From positions 248,001 through 312,000 of the forward strand of contig NZ_FUIA01000019.1 in assembly GCF_900163665.1 (NCBI RefSeq): a stretch of 64,000 bases of DNA, in the 5' to 3' direction. The translations under genes were made by a program, and so were the position numbers. Shown here piece after piece: positions 22,402-32,439 of this stretch (position 1 is the first letter of the stretch; every line of letters starts with the position of its first letter). The notes under the pieces were generated by a model. The model was not told the origin of the DNA, made no database searches, and saw only the letters and a program-made list of their open reading frames with translations. This DNA is from Frigoribacterium sp. JB110 (GTDB lineage Bacteria; Actinomycetota; Actinomycetes; Actinomycetales; Microbacteriaceae).

Positions 22402-22407
22402 AGTCTA
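22402..22407 (-). promoter_or_regulatory. Candidate -10 element of the pyr operon
   Basis: TAGACT on the minus strand fits TANNNT and would give a leader of about 46 nt before pyrR containing the PyrR hairpin. The -35 is weak. Confidence 0.5.
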
Positions 22408-22433
22408 GCCTGTCGCCTGACTCGCTGTGCCGG

Positions 22434-22511
22434 GCTCGCGAGATGCGCACTTTTTCGACAAAGTGGCGTCCAAAGCGGCGCAACTCGACGAGAAGTGCGC
22501 ATTTCGGCAGC
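22434..22511. repeat. 78-nt imperfect palindromic repeat, copy 2
   Basis: Second copy of the element at 9176-9253: same 78-nt length, alignable without gaps, with ends GCTCGCGAGATGCGCACTT and the complement of GCTGCCGAAATGCGCACTT. It lies 11 nt after the nusB stop, again just 3' of a minus-strand gene, and upstream of the pyrR promoter. Confidence 0.8.
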
Positions 22512-22522
22512 AGGGTTCGGTG

Positions 22523-22933
22523 TCAGTTCGCCTTTTCGATGCGGGCGAGGACGCCGTGAACGAAGCCGCTGGACTCGTCGGTGGAGAGCTCCTTGGCGAG
22601 CTCCACGGCCTCGTTGATCGCCACGGCGGCGTCGACCTCGTCGTTGTAGAGGATCTCCCATGCCCCGATGCGCAGCAGAGCACGGTCGACGGTGGGCATC
22701 CGGTCCAGTCGCCATTCGCGGCTGTGCGTCTCGATCTGCTCGTCGAGCTCGTCGCCGTTATCGATGACGCCGTCGACGATCTCACGGGCGTACAGCCATG
22801 AGGCCTGACGCTCGGGCTCGCTCGCGGCGCGCTTGGCCGCGGTTGCGAGTGCCTGCGGCAGCGTGTCTCCGCGGACGTCGGCGGAGAACAGAATGTCGAG
22901 GGCGCGCTTGCGCGCCTTGGTGCGTGCGCTCAA
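22523..22933 (-). CDS. nusB: Transcription antitermination factor NusB
   Basis: NusB binds boxA RNA with NusE in rRNA antitermination. The 136-residue all-alpha protein starts ARKRALDILFSADVRG and contains the conserved PTVDRALLRIGAWEILY and AINEAVELAKELSTDESSGF. It lies 3 nt downstream of efp on the same strand, the usual actinobacterial order. Confidence 0.96.
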   Translation of the reverse strand: MSARTKARKRALDILFSADVRGDTLPQALATAAKRAASEPERQASWLYAREIVDGVIDNGDELDEQIETHSREWRLDRMPTVDRALLRIGAWEILYNDEVDAAVAINEAVELAKELSTDESSGFVHGVLARIEKAN

Positions 22934-22936
22934 GGG

Positions 22937-23500
22937 TCAGTCGTTCACGCGGCCGAGGTAGTCGCCCGTGCGGGTGTCGACCTTGACCTTGGTGCCCTCG
23001 TTCAGGAACAGCGGCACCTGGATCTCCGCGCCCGTCTCCACCGTGGCCGGCTTGGTGCCCGCGTTCGAACGGTCGCCCTGCAGGCCCGGCTCGGTGTAGG
23101 TGATCTGGAGCACGATCGACGGCGGCAGCTCGATGTACAGCGGCTGGCCGTCGTGCATCGCGATGGTGACGATCATGTTCTCGAGCATGAAGCGCGAGGA
23201 GTCGCCGACGACCGCCGCCGGCACGTTGATCTGGTCGTAGTCGCGCTGGTCCATGAAGAAGAACGTGTCGCCGTCGTTGTACAGGTACTGGTAGTCGCTG
23301 CGGTCGACGTTCTGCACGTCGACCTTGGCACCGGCGTTGAAGGTCTTGTCGATGATCTTGCCCGAGACGACGTTCTTCATCTTCGTGCGGACGAAGGCAC
23401 CGCCCTTGCCCGGCTTCACGTGCTGGAACTCCACGATGCTCCAGAGCTGGCCGTCGATCGAAAGAACGACCCCATTGCGGATGTCTGCGGTGGATGCCAT
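22937..23500 (-). CDS. efp: Elongation factor P
   Basis: EF-P relieves ribosome stalling at polyproline. The 187-residue protein has the three-domain EF-P layout. Domain I carries the tip loop [10 protein letters not shown] with the functional lysine. Domain III ends [10 protein letters not shown]. The ATG at 23500 ([10 protein letters not shown]) is the normal EF-P start; the longer frame upstream is non-coding. The ribosome-binding site is weak. Confidence 0.97.
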   Translation of the reverse strand: MASTADIRNGVVLSIDGQLWSIVEFQHVKPGKGGAFVRTKMKNVVSGKIIDKTFNAGAKVDVQNVDRSDYQYLYNDGDTFFFMDQRDYDQINVPAAVVGDSSRFMLENMIVTIAMHDGQPLYIELPPSIVLQITYTEPGLQGDRSNAGTKPATVETGAEIQVPLFLNEGTKVKVDTRTGDYLGRVND

Positions 23501-23597
23501 GAAGGAGATTCCGTTTCGTGTCGTGTCAAGTTGCCAGGGCGCGCGGCCCGAGAACCCATTGTACGGGTAGCCGGATGTGCTCCCCCGCCCCGCGCGT

Positions 23598-23659
23598 CTC
23601 TTCATTTCTGGCACGAATCTGCTGGGCCACCCATCCGGAGATGTGCCAGAAATGAAGAG
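23598..23659. repeat. 17-bp perfect inverted repeat with 28-nt loop after aroB
   Basis: CTCTTCATTTCTGGCAC (23598-23614) is perfectly repeated in inverted orientation at 23643-23659, with 28 nt between. The arms are AT-richer than their surroundings. The element begins 8 nt after the aroB stop and could serve as its terminator. The loop is longer than usual for an intrinsic terminator and there is no U-tract. A similar element with an equal 28-nt loop lies at 62599-62652. Confidence 0.8.
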
Positions 23660-23667
23660 TCGGCGCG

Positions 23668-24780
23668 TCAGAGGGCGACGGTGGTGCGGGTGGGGGGCTG
23701 AGAGTCTTCTGCCACCTCGAGGTAGGCGGCGTAGAGGAGGGACTCGTCCGGCGCCTGCAGCACGGTGGGTTTGGCGATGTCGTCGAGCACGATGAACCGG
23801 AGCATCCCCGCGCGGGCCTTCTTGTCCCGCTGCATCGTCGCCAGCAGCTGCTTCCACGCGCCGATCCGGTACGTCGTCGGCAGCCCCAGCGACTCGAGGA
23901 CGGCTCGGTGCCTGTCCACCGCCGCGTCCGAGAGCCGCCCGGCCAGCCGGGACAGCTCAGCGGCGAACATCATGCCGATCGAGACCGCTGCGCCGTGGCG
24001 CCACTGGTAGCGCTCGGCATGTTCGATCGCGTGGCCGAGTGTGTGCCCGTAGTTCAGGTGCTCGCGCACACCGGACTCACGGAAGTCCTCGCCGACGATG
24101 TCGGCCTTCATCCGGATGGCCAGTTCGATCGTGCGGCGGAACTCCTCGCTTCCGACGTCCGTCGCCCGCTCGGGGTCGGCCTCGATGATGTCGAGGATCT
24201 CCGGATAGCGGATGAATCCCGCCTTGACCACCTCGGCGTAGCCCGCGACGGCCTCATTGCGAGGAAGACTCGCGAGCAGGTCCAGGTCGCACAATACGGC
24301 GTGCGGCGCCCAGAATGCGCCGACGAGGTTCTTGCCCTCGGCTGTGTTGACGCCCGTCTTCCCGCCGACGGCCGCATCGACCATGCCGAGAACCGTGGTG
24401 GGAACCTGCACGACCTTCACACCGCGCAGCCAGCTGGCCGCCACGAACCCGGCGAGGTCGGTCACCGCGCCGCCGCCGAACCCGATCACTGCGTCTGTGC
24501 GGGTGAAGTCGGCCTGCCCCATGATCTGCCAGCAGAACGAGGCGACCTCGATGCGCTTGCCCTGCTCGGCATCCGGAATCTCCGCCAGCAGCACCTCGCG
24601 CTCGCCCAGGAGGCTCTCCCGCAGGGCCTCCGCCTCCTTCTGCAGCGTCGGAGGGTGCACGACGAGCACCTTCTTGGCGATCTCCGGCAGCGTCTCGCCC
24701 AGTTCGGCGACGAGCCCGCGGCCGATCCGGATGCCGTAGCCCGTCGCGCCGCTCACGCGGATCTCGGTGACATCGCTCAT
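23668..24780 (-). CDS. aroB: 3-dehydroquinate synthase
   Basis: AroB makes 3-dehydroquinate from DAHP, the second shikimate step. The 370 residues show the NAD-binding [58 protein letters not shown], and the zinc-binding histidines in [13 protein letters not shown]. The ATG at 24780 overlaps the aroK stop as ATGA. The upstream open frame is a shadow of aroK. aroQ, often found between aroB and efp, is not present here. Confidence 0.98.
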   Translation of the reverse strand: MSDVTEIRVSGATGYGIRIGRGLVAELGETLPEIAKKVLVVHPPTLQKEAEALRESLLGEREVLLAEIPDAEQGKRIEVASFCWQIMGQADFTRTDAVIGFGGGAVTDLAGFVAASWLRGVKVVQVPTTVLGMVDAAVGGKTGVNTAEGKNLVGAFWAPHAVLCDLDLLASLPRNEAVAGYAEVVKAGFIRYPEILDIIEADPERATDVGSEEFRRTIELAIRMKADIVGEDFRESGVREHLNYGHTLGHAIEHAERYQWRHGAAVSIGMMFAAELSRLAGRLSDAAVDRHRAVLESLGLPTTYRIGAWKQLLATMQRDKKARAGMLRFIVLDDIAKPTVLQAPDESLLYAAYLEVAEDSQPPTRTTVAL

Positions 24781-25349
24781 TCGGATTCCTCCTGCTCTCT
24801 GACCCAGTCGACGATGCGATCGACGACGTTCTGGATCGGACCTGTCGATGTGTCGATCTCCAGCGTGGAGACCGCGCGGTACGTCGGCATGCGCTCGTCC
24901 CTGATTCGGATCCACTCGGCGAGCGGGTCGCTGTCGCTGCGGTTGAGCAGCGGTCGCTTCTGACCGCGCAGACGCCCGGCGATGGCCGTGTCCGAGACGG
25001 TCAGCAGCACGACACGGTGGCCGGCCAGTGCTTCTCGCGTGCCGTCGTGAGTCAGTGAGCCGCCGCCGAGCGCGACGACGCCGTCCTGCGAGAGCGAGGC
25101 GAGAACCGCTTCGTGCTCGTACGCGCGGAACGTCGTCTCCCCCTGCTCGACGAAGATGTCTGCGATCGGACCGTGGTGCTGGACGACGATGGAATCGGTG
25201 TCCCTGAATGGCACGCCGAGCGCCTTCGCCGTCTTGCGGCCGATCGCCGACTTCCCCGCGCCCATCGGACCGACCAGCACGAGCAGCGGACGCACGGGCG
25301 CACCTTGCTCGAACGGGCCGGGTACGGCGGTCGGTGCGTCGTCCGTCAT
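24777..25349 (-). CDS. aroK: Shikimate kinase
   Basis: AroK phosphorylates shikimate. The 190-residue P-loop kinase has [16 protein letters not shown], the shikimate-binding [22 protein letters not shown], and the lid region [12 protein letters not shown]. It is coupled by ATGA overlaps to aroC upstream and aroB downstream. Confidence 0.96.
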   Translation of the reverse strand: MTDDAPTAVPGPFEQGAPVRPLLVLVGPMGAGKSAIGRKTAKALGVPFRDTDSIVVQHHGPIADIFVEQGETTFRAYEHEAVLASLSQDGVVALGGGSLTHDGTREALAGHRVVLLTVSDTAIAGRLRGQKRPLLNRSDSDPLAEWIRIRDERMPTYRAVSTLEIDTSTGPIQNVVDRIVDWVREQEESE

Positions 25350-26560
25350 GCGTCGGGCGCGACGGCGTCGTCGTCCGTCGTGCGCAGCTCGTCGGGGATC
25401 GCGGCGAGGTAGCCCTCGAGATTGCGGCGCGTCTCGGCCAGAGAGTCACCGCCGAACTTCTCGATGACGGTCTCGGCGAGCACGATGGCGACCATCGCCT
25501 CGGCGACCACGCCCGAGGCCGGCACGGCGCACACATCGGAGCGCTGGTGGTGCGCCGTGGATCCCTCGCCCGTGGCGACGTCGACTGTGCGCAGTGCGCG
25601 CGGCACGGTCGCGATCGGCTTCATGGCCGCACGCACGCGCAGCGCGGTGCCCGTGGACATCCCGCCCTCGGTGCCGCCGGCCCGGCCCGACCCGCGTCCG
25701 ACACCCGCTTCGGTCGCGAACAGCTCGTCGTGCGCGGCCGAACCGCGACGGCGCGAGGTGTCGAAGCCGTCGCCGACTTCGACGCCCTTCATCGCTTGGA
25801 TGCTCATCAGCGCCTGGGCGAGTTTGCCGTCGAGCCGACGGTCCCACTGCACGTGGGAGCCGAGCCCTGGCGGGAGCCCGTACGCCAGCACCTCGACGAC
25901 GCCGCCGAGCGTGTCGCCGGCCTTGCGTGCGTCGTCGACTTCGGCCACCATCCGCTCGCTCGTTGCGGCGTCGAAGCACCGCAGCGGATCGGCGTCGAGG
26001 GCGGCGACGTCATCCGGATGCGGCAGCGCAGAGCCGTCAGGCACCCGCACCGGACCGATGGAGAGCGTATGGCTGACGAGCCGGATGCCCAGTTCGCCCA
26101 GGAACGAACGGGCGATCGCCCCGAGGGCGACGCGGGCGGCCGTCTCACGGGCGCTGGCGCGCTCGAGAATCGGGCGGGCCTCGTCGAAGCCGTACTTCTG
26201 CATGCCGACGAAGTCGGCATGTCCCGGGCGCGGGCGCGTGAGCGGAGCACCGCGGCCGCGGGACTTCTCGGTGAGCTCCACGGGAGCAGCGCTCATCACC
26301 TCGGTCCACTTCGGCCACTCGGTGTTGCCGATGCGCAGGGCGATCGGGCTGCCCATCGTGTAACCGTGCCTGACGCCCGAGGAGAGCGTCAGCTCGTCCT
26401 GCTCGAACTTCATCCGGGAGCCGCGGCCGTAGCCCAGCTTGCGGCGCTGCAGATCCTGTTGGATCTGCTCAGCGAGGAGCGGGACGCCAGCGGGCAGACC
26501 CTCCATAACGGCGATGAGTTCGGGGCCGTGCGATTCGCCGGCCGTCATGACACGGAGCAT
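25346..26560 (-). CDS. aroC: Chorismate synthase
   Basis: AroC makes chorismate from EPSP with reduced FMN. The 404 residues contain [68 protein letters not shown], and the signature [10 protein letters not shown]. The ATG at 26560 ([12 protein letters not shown]) is the family start; ten extra residues upstream are unsupported. Its stop overlaps aroK. Confidence 0.97.
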   Translation of the reverse strand: MLRVMTAGESHGPELIAVMEGLPAGVPLLAEQIQQDLQRRKLGYGRGSRMKFEQDELTLSSGVRHGYTMGSPIALRIGNTEWPKWTEVMSAAPVELTEKSRGRGAPLTRPRPGHADFVGMQKYGFDEARPILERASARETAARVALGAIARSFLGELGIRLVSHTLSIGPVRVPDGSALPHPDDVAALDADPLRCFDAATSERMVAEVDDARKAGDTLGGVVEVLAYGLPPGLGSHVQWDRRLDGKLAQALMSIQAMKGVEVGDGFDTSRRRGSAAHDELFATEAGVGRGSGRAGGTEGGMSTGTALRVRAAMKPIATVPRALRTVDVATGEGSTAHHQRSDVCAVPASGVVAEAMVAIVLAETVIEKFGGDSLAETRRNLEGYLAAIPDELRTTDDDAVAPDA

Positions 26561-26619
26561 AGGCTCCATCTTCCCATGCGTTCGAGGCACGCTGCGCCAC
26601 GACCGCGGCGGGCTCGTGG

Positions 26620-27501
26620 TCAGCGCGGACCGCTGAGTGCCTTGCGCATCGCCTCGAGCACGGCATCCTCACCCTGGAGCGGCTCGCCGCGCTCCCCCGA
26701 CACGAAGATGCGCACCTGCAGCACGGCCTGGTGCAGCAGCATGCCGAGCCCGGGGACGACGTCTGCCTCCCAGCGGCGCGCGAGCGCGGACGGCCAAGGG
26801 TCGTAGGCTACGTCGAACAGCGTGCCGCCCGTGCCGGCAAGGCGGACGAGGTGCTCTGCTGGCAGGTCCGCCCCGCCGGGGAGCGTCGCGATCGTGACAT
26901 CGGCGGCACCGGTGACCGCGTCGAATGCCGCGGCGTCGACGCGGACTCCCGCCCGCTCCCCCAGCTCGACGAGCGCCGCCGCGCGCTCGGCACGGCGTGC
27001 GACCACCTGCACCCGGCGTGCGCCTGACTCCGCCGCCGCCACGAGTGCCGATCCGGCCGTGGCACCCGCTCCGAGGATCCTGACGCGCTCGGCACCGTCG
27101 AGGCCCGCCTCGTCCATTGCACGCACGATGCCGCCGACGTCTGTGTTGAACCCGCGCGGTCGGGTTGCGCTCCCGTCACCGGCGAACAGCAGCGTGTTCA
27201 CCGCTCCGGTCAGCTCCGCGTGCCTGTCGCGGGTGCGAGCGGCGGCGAAGGCGCCCTCCTTGAGCGGCATCGTGAGTGCGAGCCCGCGCCACTCCCCGTT
27301 CAATGAGGCCAGGGCCGCGTCGAGACCGGCACGATCGACGCGGCGCCGGTCGAAGGACCAGTCGAGTCCGAGTGCTCGGTGCGCCGCGCCGTGCAGGTGC
27401 GGTGAGCGGCTGTGGTCGATCGGATCGCCCCACACCTCGAGACGACGACCTCCGTCGATCGGCGGGTTCACGTGCGACTCACTCCGAAGCGCGTCCTGCA
27501 T
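26620..27501 (-). CDS. aroE: Shikimate dehydrogenase
   Basis: AroE reduces 3-dehydroshikimate with NADPH. The 293-residue protein has the substrate-binding [19 protein letters not shown], the catalytic lysine in [23 protein letters not shown], the nucleotide loop [15 protein letters not shown], and YDPWPSALA. It lies 12 nt downstream of mltG. The start at 27501 is reasonable, though MNPP-like internal starts cannot be excluded. Confidence 0.94.
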   Translation of the reverse strand: MQDALRSESHVNPPIDGGRRLEVWGDPIDHSRSPHLHGAAHRALGLDWSFDRRRVDRAGLDAALASLNGEWRGLALTMPLKEGAFAAARTRDRHAELTGAVNTLLFAGDGSATRPRGFNTDVGGIVRAMDEAGLDGAERVRILGAGATAGSALVAAAESGARRVQVVARRAERAAALVELGERAGVRVDAAAFDAVTGAADVTIATLPGGADLPAEHLVRLAGTGGTLFDVAYDPWPSALARRWEADVVPGLGMLLHQAVLQVRIFVSGERGEPLQGEDAVLEAMRKALSGPR

Positions 27502-27513
27502 TCTGCTCGCTCC

Positions 27514-28998
27514 TCAGCATCCGGCGTCGGGGTTCTCCGAGCACCACTGCACCCACTCTGAGACATTCTGCTCGTGTTCGGCGAAGCTGGTGGCGAACTT
27601 CGTCTCGCCGGTGTTCAGGTTCACGCTCACGAAGTACAGCCACGGCCCGTTGACAGGGTGCATGGCCGCGTCGATCGCGAGATCCCCGGGGTTCGAGATC
27701 GGGCCGGCAGGCAGACCGACATGCTCGTACGTGTTCCACGGGTTGTCGTCGTTGCGCGCCTCGGCCGAGGTGGAAGCGGAGCCGGCGTGCGCCTCGCCGT
27801 AGCCGTACTGCACGGTGGAGTCCATCTGCAGGAGGCCGTTGGTGTCACCCCATGTGTCGGAGTCGAGCCGGTTGTGGATCACGCGCGAGACCTTGTAGAA
27901 GTCGTCCTCGAAGCGCGCCTCGCGCTGGATGATCGCGGCAATCGTGAGCACCTCGTGCACGTCCTCGTCGGGCACGCCCGCCGAGTCGAGCGATTCGCGG
28001 GTGCGGTCGACGAGCCGCTGCACGACGTCCTGCGCCGACGCATCCGGATCGAAGGTGTAGGTCGCGGGGAAGAGCCAGCCCTCGAGGCTGTCGGAATCGA
28101 CGCCGTACTGCGACGGGTCGGCCGTCGCCTCCTCGAGGTCGGAGGCCGACACCTCGATGCTCTCCGAGATACGGGTGATGGACGCCTCCACCGTGAGCCC
28201 CTCCGGCAGCTGCACCGTGTTCTCCTGACGGTTCTCAGGGTCCTCCAGCGCGTCGACGACCGCGGCGCTGGTCATCTTCTGCTGCAGCTGGTACACGCCG
28301 GGGTACAGCTTCGGATTCAGCCCGTTCTCGCGCAGGTAGCGGGTGAAGGAATCGGACTCGAGTGTGACGCCCGCGTCGAACAGCTTCGGGGAGATGGCTT
28401 CGCCGGTGTCTCCCTGGTCGACGGTGATGAACACCTCGCCGGATGCCTCGCCCTCTTCGTAGTCGTGTGGGCCGTCCAGGCCGAGCACCTCCTGGATCCG
28501 CTCGCCGTAGGTGTTCCATGCCCAGACGCCGCCTGCGGCGAGCCCGCCCACGAGTACGAGCACGATGATCGCGGCGATCAGGCAGCCCTTGCCCCTCTTG
28601 CGCGGACGCTCCTCCGGTTCGCTGTGCAGCAGCGCCTCGATCGAGCTGCCCTCAGGCATGGTCCGCGCGGGGCCGGCCGCCACGTCGCTGCGAGTTCTGC
28701 GGGTGGCGGCGGACTCGCTCTCCGCGTCCTCAGGTGCGACCTGCTCCGCACCTCCGACTGCGCCAGCGGAGGCTGCCGAAGCTTCGGCTGGCTCGTCGGT
28801 GTCTTCGTGCCTGGCGGCAGCTCCGATGTCGATGCCGCCTGCATCCGGCGCCGCGTCCTCGTCGGCCGGGGACTGCGCCTCACCATCATCCGGCACCTCT
28901 GCCACCGGCTCATCGGCCTTCTGCGCCCGTGCGCGCTCACGCGCCTCGCGGCGCGACAAGGGCTGGCCTGGCTCGTCGGACTGCGGGTCGTCGGTCAT
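27514..28998 (-). CDS. mltG: Endolytic murein transglycosylase MltG
   Basis: MltG cleaves nascent glycan strands in the membrane. The acidic N-terminal cytoplasmic tail of about 130 residues contains SRREARERARAQK. A single helix (LIAAIIVLVLVGGLAAGGVW) is followed by the extracytoplasmic YceG domain. The catalytic region shows TIAAIIQREARFEDDF with the active Glu, IHNRLDSDTW, MDSTVQYGYG and GLPAGPISNPGDLAI. I chose ATG at 28998 because GGAG lies 8 nt upstream. A GTG at 29007, overlapping the ruvX stop, is the alternative. Confidence 0.94.
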   Translation of the reverse strand: MTDDPQSDEPGQPLSRREARERARAQKADEPVAEVPDDGEAQSPADEDAAPDAGGIDIGAAARHEDTDEPAEASAASAGAVGGAEQVAPEDAESESAATRRTRSDVAAGPARTMPEGSSIEALLHSEPEERPRKRGKGCLIAAIIVLVLVGGLAAGGVWAWNTYGERIQEVLGLDGPHDYEEGEASGEVFITVDQGDTGEAISPKLFDAGVTLESDSFTRYLRENGLNPKLYPGVYQLQQKMTSAAVVDALEDPENRQENTVQLPEGLTVEASITRISESIEVSASDLEEATADPSQYGVDSDSLEGWLFPATYTFDPDASAQDVVQRLVDRTRESLDSAGVPDEDVHEVLTIAAIIQREARFEDDFYKVSRVIHNRLDSDTWGDTNGLLQMDSTVQYGYGEAHAGSASTSAEARNDDNPWNTYEHVGLPAGPISNPGDLAIDAAMHPVNGPWLYFVSVNLNTGETKFATSFAEHEQNVSEWVQWCSENPDAGC

Positions 28999-29003
28999 CT
29001 GCG

Positions 29004-29468
29004 TCACTCCGGGAGGGAAACGGGCTCGCCGGCGGGGGCGCCGGTGCTCTTCTCGCTGTCGACCGCGTGCTGCAGGAGCACGACCGCGGCCACCTGATCC
29101 ACTACCTTACGAGACCCCTTCTGGCTTCGCCCGGATTGCCGCAGCGCCTGATGGGCCGTGACGGTCGACAAGCGCTCGTCGACGAGGCGAACCGGCACCG
29201 CTGCGCGCGAGGCCAACTCCGCGGCGAAGTCACGGGCGTCCTGCGTGGACGCGGTGTCGTCGCCGCGGAGGTTGAGCGGCAGCCCCACCACGAACTCGAT
29301 CGGCTCGTACTCGGCTGCGATCTCGAGGACACGGATGATGGCTCGCTCGTCGCGCGGCACGGTCTCCACAGGCACGGCGAGCATGCCATCCGGGTCGACT
29401 CGAGCTACACCGACACGGGCTCTGCCCGGATCGATGCCGATGCGCACACCGCGCCGGAATTCCGTCAC
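29004..29468 (-). CDS. ruvX: Putative pre-16S rRNA nuclease (YqgF/RuvX)
   Basis: A 154-residue RNase H-fold protein of the YqgF family, thought to trim the 16S rRNA 5' end. It contains RIGIDPGRARVGVARVDPDG, VVGLPLNLRGDD, LVDERLSTVTAHQALR and KVVDQVAAVVLLQ, with the acidic catalytic residues in the usual places. It sits 2 nt after alaS and overlaps mltG, the standard alaS-ruvX-mltG order. Confidence 0.94.
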   Translation of the reverse strand: MTEFRRGVRIGIDPGRARVGVARVDPDGMLAVPVETVPRDERAIIRVLEIAAEYEPIEFVVGLPLNLRGDDTASTQDARDFAAELASRAAVPVRLVDERLSTVTAHQALRQSGRSQKGSRKVVDQVAAVVLLQHAVDSEKSTGAPAGEPVSLPE

Positions 29469-29470
29469 GT

Positions 29471-32131
29471 CTACAGCGCCTCCGCCGACCGACGCACGGC
29501 CTCGAGCGCGGCAGGGATCGCCGCCGCGTCTGTGCCGCCGCCCTGAGCGAGATCGGGCTTGCCTCCGCCGCCGCCTCCGAGCACGGAGCTTGCGGCCTTG
29601 GCCAGATCGCCGGCCCTGGCACCGATGTCACGAGCCCCCTCATTCGTGGCGACCACGACGACGGGCCGACCTTTCGCCTCACCGGCGAGTGCGACCACCG
29701 CAGGCTCGGAGCCGAGTCGCTCGCGCACCTGTGTGACGAGGCTGCGCACGTCGTCGCCCGAGGAGACGGCGCCGATCGACTCCGCGACGAGGGCGACGCG
29801 TCCGGCTGCCGCGGCCCTGCCGGCAAGTTCGGGAACGCGCTGCTGCAGTGCCTGCTGCTCGAACTGCGCGATCCTCTTCTCAGCGGCCTTCAGATTCGCC
29901 GCGAGCTCTGAGACGCGCTCGGCGAGCTTGTCCCGAGGCGTCTTCAGCGAGCTGCTCAGTTCGGTGACGAGGGCGCGCTCACGGGTGAGTTCGCGGAAGG
30001 CGTCCTGTCCGACGAGCGCCTCGACGCGACGGTTGGCCGCACCGACGGATGACTCGCTGGTCAGCGAGATCAGTCCGACCTCCGCGCTGGACGACACGTG
30101 CGTGCCGCCGCAGAGCTCGCGCGACCACGGCCCGCCGATGTCGACCATTCGGACCTTCTCACCGTACTTCTCACCGAACAGTGCCGTGGCGCCGGCCGAC
30201 TTCGCATCATCGAGCGACATCACCCTGGTGGAGACCTCGAGGTTCGAACCGACCGCGTTGTTCGCGATCTCCTCGATCTCGCTCTTCGTCGCATCGGAGA
30301 GCGCCTGACCCCAGGAGAAGTCGAAGCGCAGGTAGCCCGCACGGTTGAGCGACCCTGCCTGCGTCGCACCCTTGCCGAGCGTGTCGCGCAGGGCGGCATG
30401 CACGAGGTGCGTTGCGGAGTGCGCTCGCTCGGCCGCACGGCGGTTGGCGGCATCGACGACGGTCGTGGCCGGCTGGTCGACGCCGACCTCGCCGCTCGTG
30501 ACGAGCACCGTGTGGCTGACGAGCCCCGACACGGGGCGCTGCACGTCGAGCACTTCGAGTTCGTAGCCGGGGCCGACGATCGTGCCCTTGTCGGCGACCT
30601 GACCGCCGGACTCAGCGTAGAGCGCTGTCTCCGGAAGGATGACCTCGGCGGTCTGGCCCGTCGTCGCCGACCGGACGGGGGAACCGTCGACGATGATGCC
30701 GAGCACGCTCGTGGAAGTCTCGAGATCGTCGTAGCCCGTGAAGACAGTCTCGCCTTCGGCCCGGAACTGGCTGTACACGCCGACGTCCGCAATGGCGCGC
30801 TTGCGCGAACGGGCATCCTCCTTCGCACGCTGCCTCTGTGCCTGCATCAGGCCATCGAACGCTTCGCGGTCGACGGACAGGCCCGCTTCCTCCGCGATCT
30901 CCACCGTGAGGTCGATCGGGAACCCGTACGTGTCGTGCAGCAGGAACGCCTGGTCGCCGGCGAGGCCCTTCCTGCCCGCGGTGGCGGCCTTCTCGACCGC
31001 CGTGTCGAGGATGGTCGATCCGGCGCTGAGAGTGCGCAGGAACGTCTCCTCCTCCGCGAACGCATAGGCGGAGATCCTGTCCCAGTCGGTGTCGAGCTCC
31101 GGATAGGTCTGCTTCATCGCATCGCGGGATGTAGCGAACAGCTCGGGGAAGGTCGCCTCCTCCACGCCGAGCAGGCGCATCGAACGCACTGTGCGGCGCA
31201 TGAGACGGCGCAGGATGTAGCCGCGCCCCTCGTTCGCGGGAGTGACGCCGTCGGAGAGCAGCATCAGCGAAGAGCGCACGTGATCGGCGATCACGCGGAA
31301 GCGCACATCGTCCTCGTGCGCGGCGCCGTAGCGTCTGCCGCTCAGCTCGCTGGCACGGTCGAGCACAGGACGAACCTGGTCGCTCTCGTACATGTTCTCG
31401 ACGCCCTGCTTCAGGAACGCGACGCGCTCGAGGCCCATGCCGGTGTCGATGTTCTTCTGCGGCAGACCGCCGACGATGTCGAACTCCGTCTTGCTGCGCA
31501 CGTTCTCGAGCCGGTCCTGCATGAACACGAGGTTCCAGATCTCGATGAACCGGCTGTCGTCGACTGCCGGTCCGCCGTCGCGACCGTACTTCGGCCCACG
31601 GTCGAAGAAGATCTCGGAATCGGGGCCGCCCGGCCCTGGTTGGCCGGTGTGCCAGTAGTTGTCCGCGCGGCCGAGTCGCTGAATGCGCTTCTCATCGAGC
31701 CCGATGACGTTGCGCCAGATGTCGTGCGCCTCGTCGTCCGTCTCGTAGATCGTGACCCAGAGGTCCTTCTCGTCGAAACCGAGTCCGCCGTCCGAATCGC
31801 TCTTGGTCAGCAGCTCCCATGCGTACTCGATGGCGCCGCGCTTGAAGTAGTCCCCGAAGGACCAGTTGCCCAGCATCTGGAAGAACGTGCCGTGCCTGGC
31901 GGTCTTGCCGACCTCTTCGATGTCGTTCGTGCGGATGCACTTCTGCACGTCGGCGATGCGCGAGTGCGAGGCGGGAACCACACCGGTCAGGTACGGGATG
32001 AACGGCACCATGCCTGCGACGGTGAACATCAGAGTGGGGTCATCGCTGACCAGCGACGCCGACGGAACGATCTGATGGTCGTTCTTCTCGAAGTAGTCGA
32101 GGTAGAGCTGCGCGATGTCGGCGGTCTTCAT
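29471..32131 (-). CDS. alaS: Alanyl-tRNA synthetase
   Basis: AlaRS charges tRNA-Ala and edits mischarged Ser and Gly. The 886-residue protein is full length. The class II catalytic domain has FTVAGMVPFIPYLTG, RHGTFFQMLGNWSFGDYFKR and GLERVAFL. A tRNA-recognition helical domain follows. The editing domain carries zinc-type motifs SATHLVHAAL and CGGTHV. The C-terminal C-Ala domain includes VLGGGGGGKPDLAQGG. The ATG at 32131 is the family start. Confidence 0.98.
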   Translation of the reverse strand: MKTADIAQLYLDYFEKNDHQIVPSASLVSDDPTLMFTVAGMVPFIPYLTGVVPASHSRIADVQKCIRTNDIEEVGKTARHGTFFQMLGNWSFGDYFKRGAIEYAWELLTKSDSDGGLGFDEKDLWVTIYETDDEAHDIWRNVIGLDEKRIQRLGRADNYWHTGQPGPGGPDSEIFFDRGPKYGRDGGPAVDDSRFIEIWNLVFMQDRLENVRSKTEFDIVGGLPQKNIDTGMGLERVAFLKQGVENMYESDQVRPVLDRASELSGRRYGAAHEDDVRFRVIADHVRSSLMLLSDGVTPANEGRGYILRRLMRRTVRSMRLLGVEEATFPELFATSRDAMKQTYPELDTDWDRISAYAFAEEETFLRTLSAGSTILDTAVEKAATAGRKGLAGDQAFLLHDTYGFPIDLTVEIAEEAGLSVDREAFDGLMQAQRQRAKEDARSRKRAIADVGVYSQFRAEGETVFTGYDDLETSTSVLGIIVDGSPVRSATTGQTAEVILPETALYAESGGQVADKGTIVGPGYELEVLDVQRPVSGLVSHTVLVTSGEVGVDQPATTVVDAANRRAAERAHSATHLVHAALRDTLGKGATQAGSLNRAGYLRFDFSWGQALSDATKSEIEEIANNAVGSNLEVSTRVMSLDDAKSAGATALFGEKYGEKVRMVDIGGPWSRELCGGTHVSSSAEVGLISLTSESSVGAANRRVEALVGQDAFRELTRERALVTELSSSLKTPRDKLAERVSELAANLKAAEKRIAQFEQQALQQRVPELAGRAAAAGRVALVAESIGAVSSGDDVRSLVTQVRERLGSEPAVVALAGEAKGRPVVVVATNEGARDIGARAGDLAKAASSVLGGGGGGKPDLAQGGGTDAAAIPAALEAVRRSAEAL

Positions 32132-32205
32132 AGGTGCGTGTCGTGTCCTTGCTGATGGGAGCGGAGCCGCGCCGCGCGACGCGGCCGTGTGGTGGATCGC
32201 GGGGT

Positions 32206-32382
32206 TCAGGCGTTGCGCTGACCCTGCTCGGCGTAGTACGCCTCGCTGAGCCGGTCGGTGAACTCCGTCACTCGCGCGTCGACCCTGCCGAGCAGCTCAT
32301 GCCCTCGCGGATCCTTGTTCATGAAATGGGCGGCGACGAATCCGCCGATGATGCCGAGCAGGAACCACAGCAAGCTTTTCAT
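32206..32382 (-). CDS. Small conserved membrane protein, 58 residues
   Basis: A 58-residue protein beginning MKSLLWFLLGIIGGFVAAHF, with one predicted N-terminal helix. An amphipathic charged tail (RGHELLGRVDARVTEFTDRL) follows. The ATG at 32382 is preceded by GGGAAGGGCGAC, a good ribosome-binding site, and a TACGAT -10 lies further upstream. The much longer open frame on this strand is a shadow of the plus-strand gene. The gene sits between alaS and rpsD, where related actinobacteria also carry a small protein. Function unknown. Confidence 0.8.
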   Translation of the reverse strand: MKSLLWFLLGIIGGFVAAHFMNKDPRGHELLGRVDARVTEFTDRLSEAYYAEQGQRNA

Positions 32383-32439
32383 GTCGCCCTTCCCAAAGGT
32401 GTCGTTGAGTCCATCGTACCGACCGATAGTGTGCGGAGT

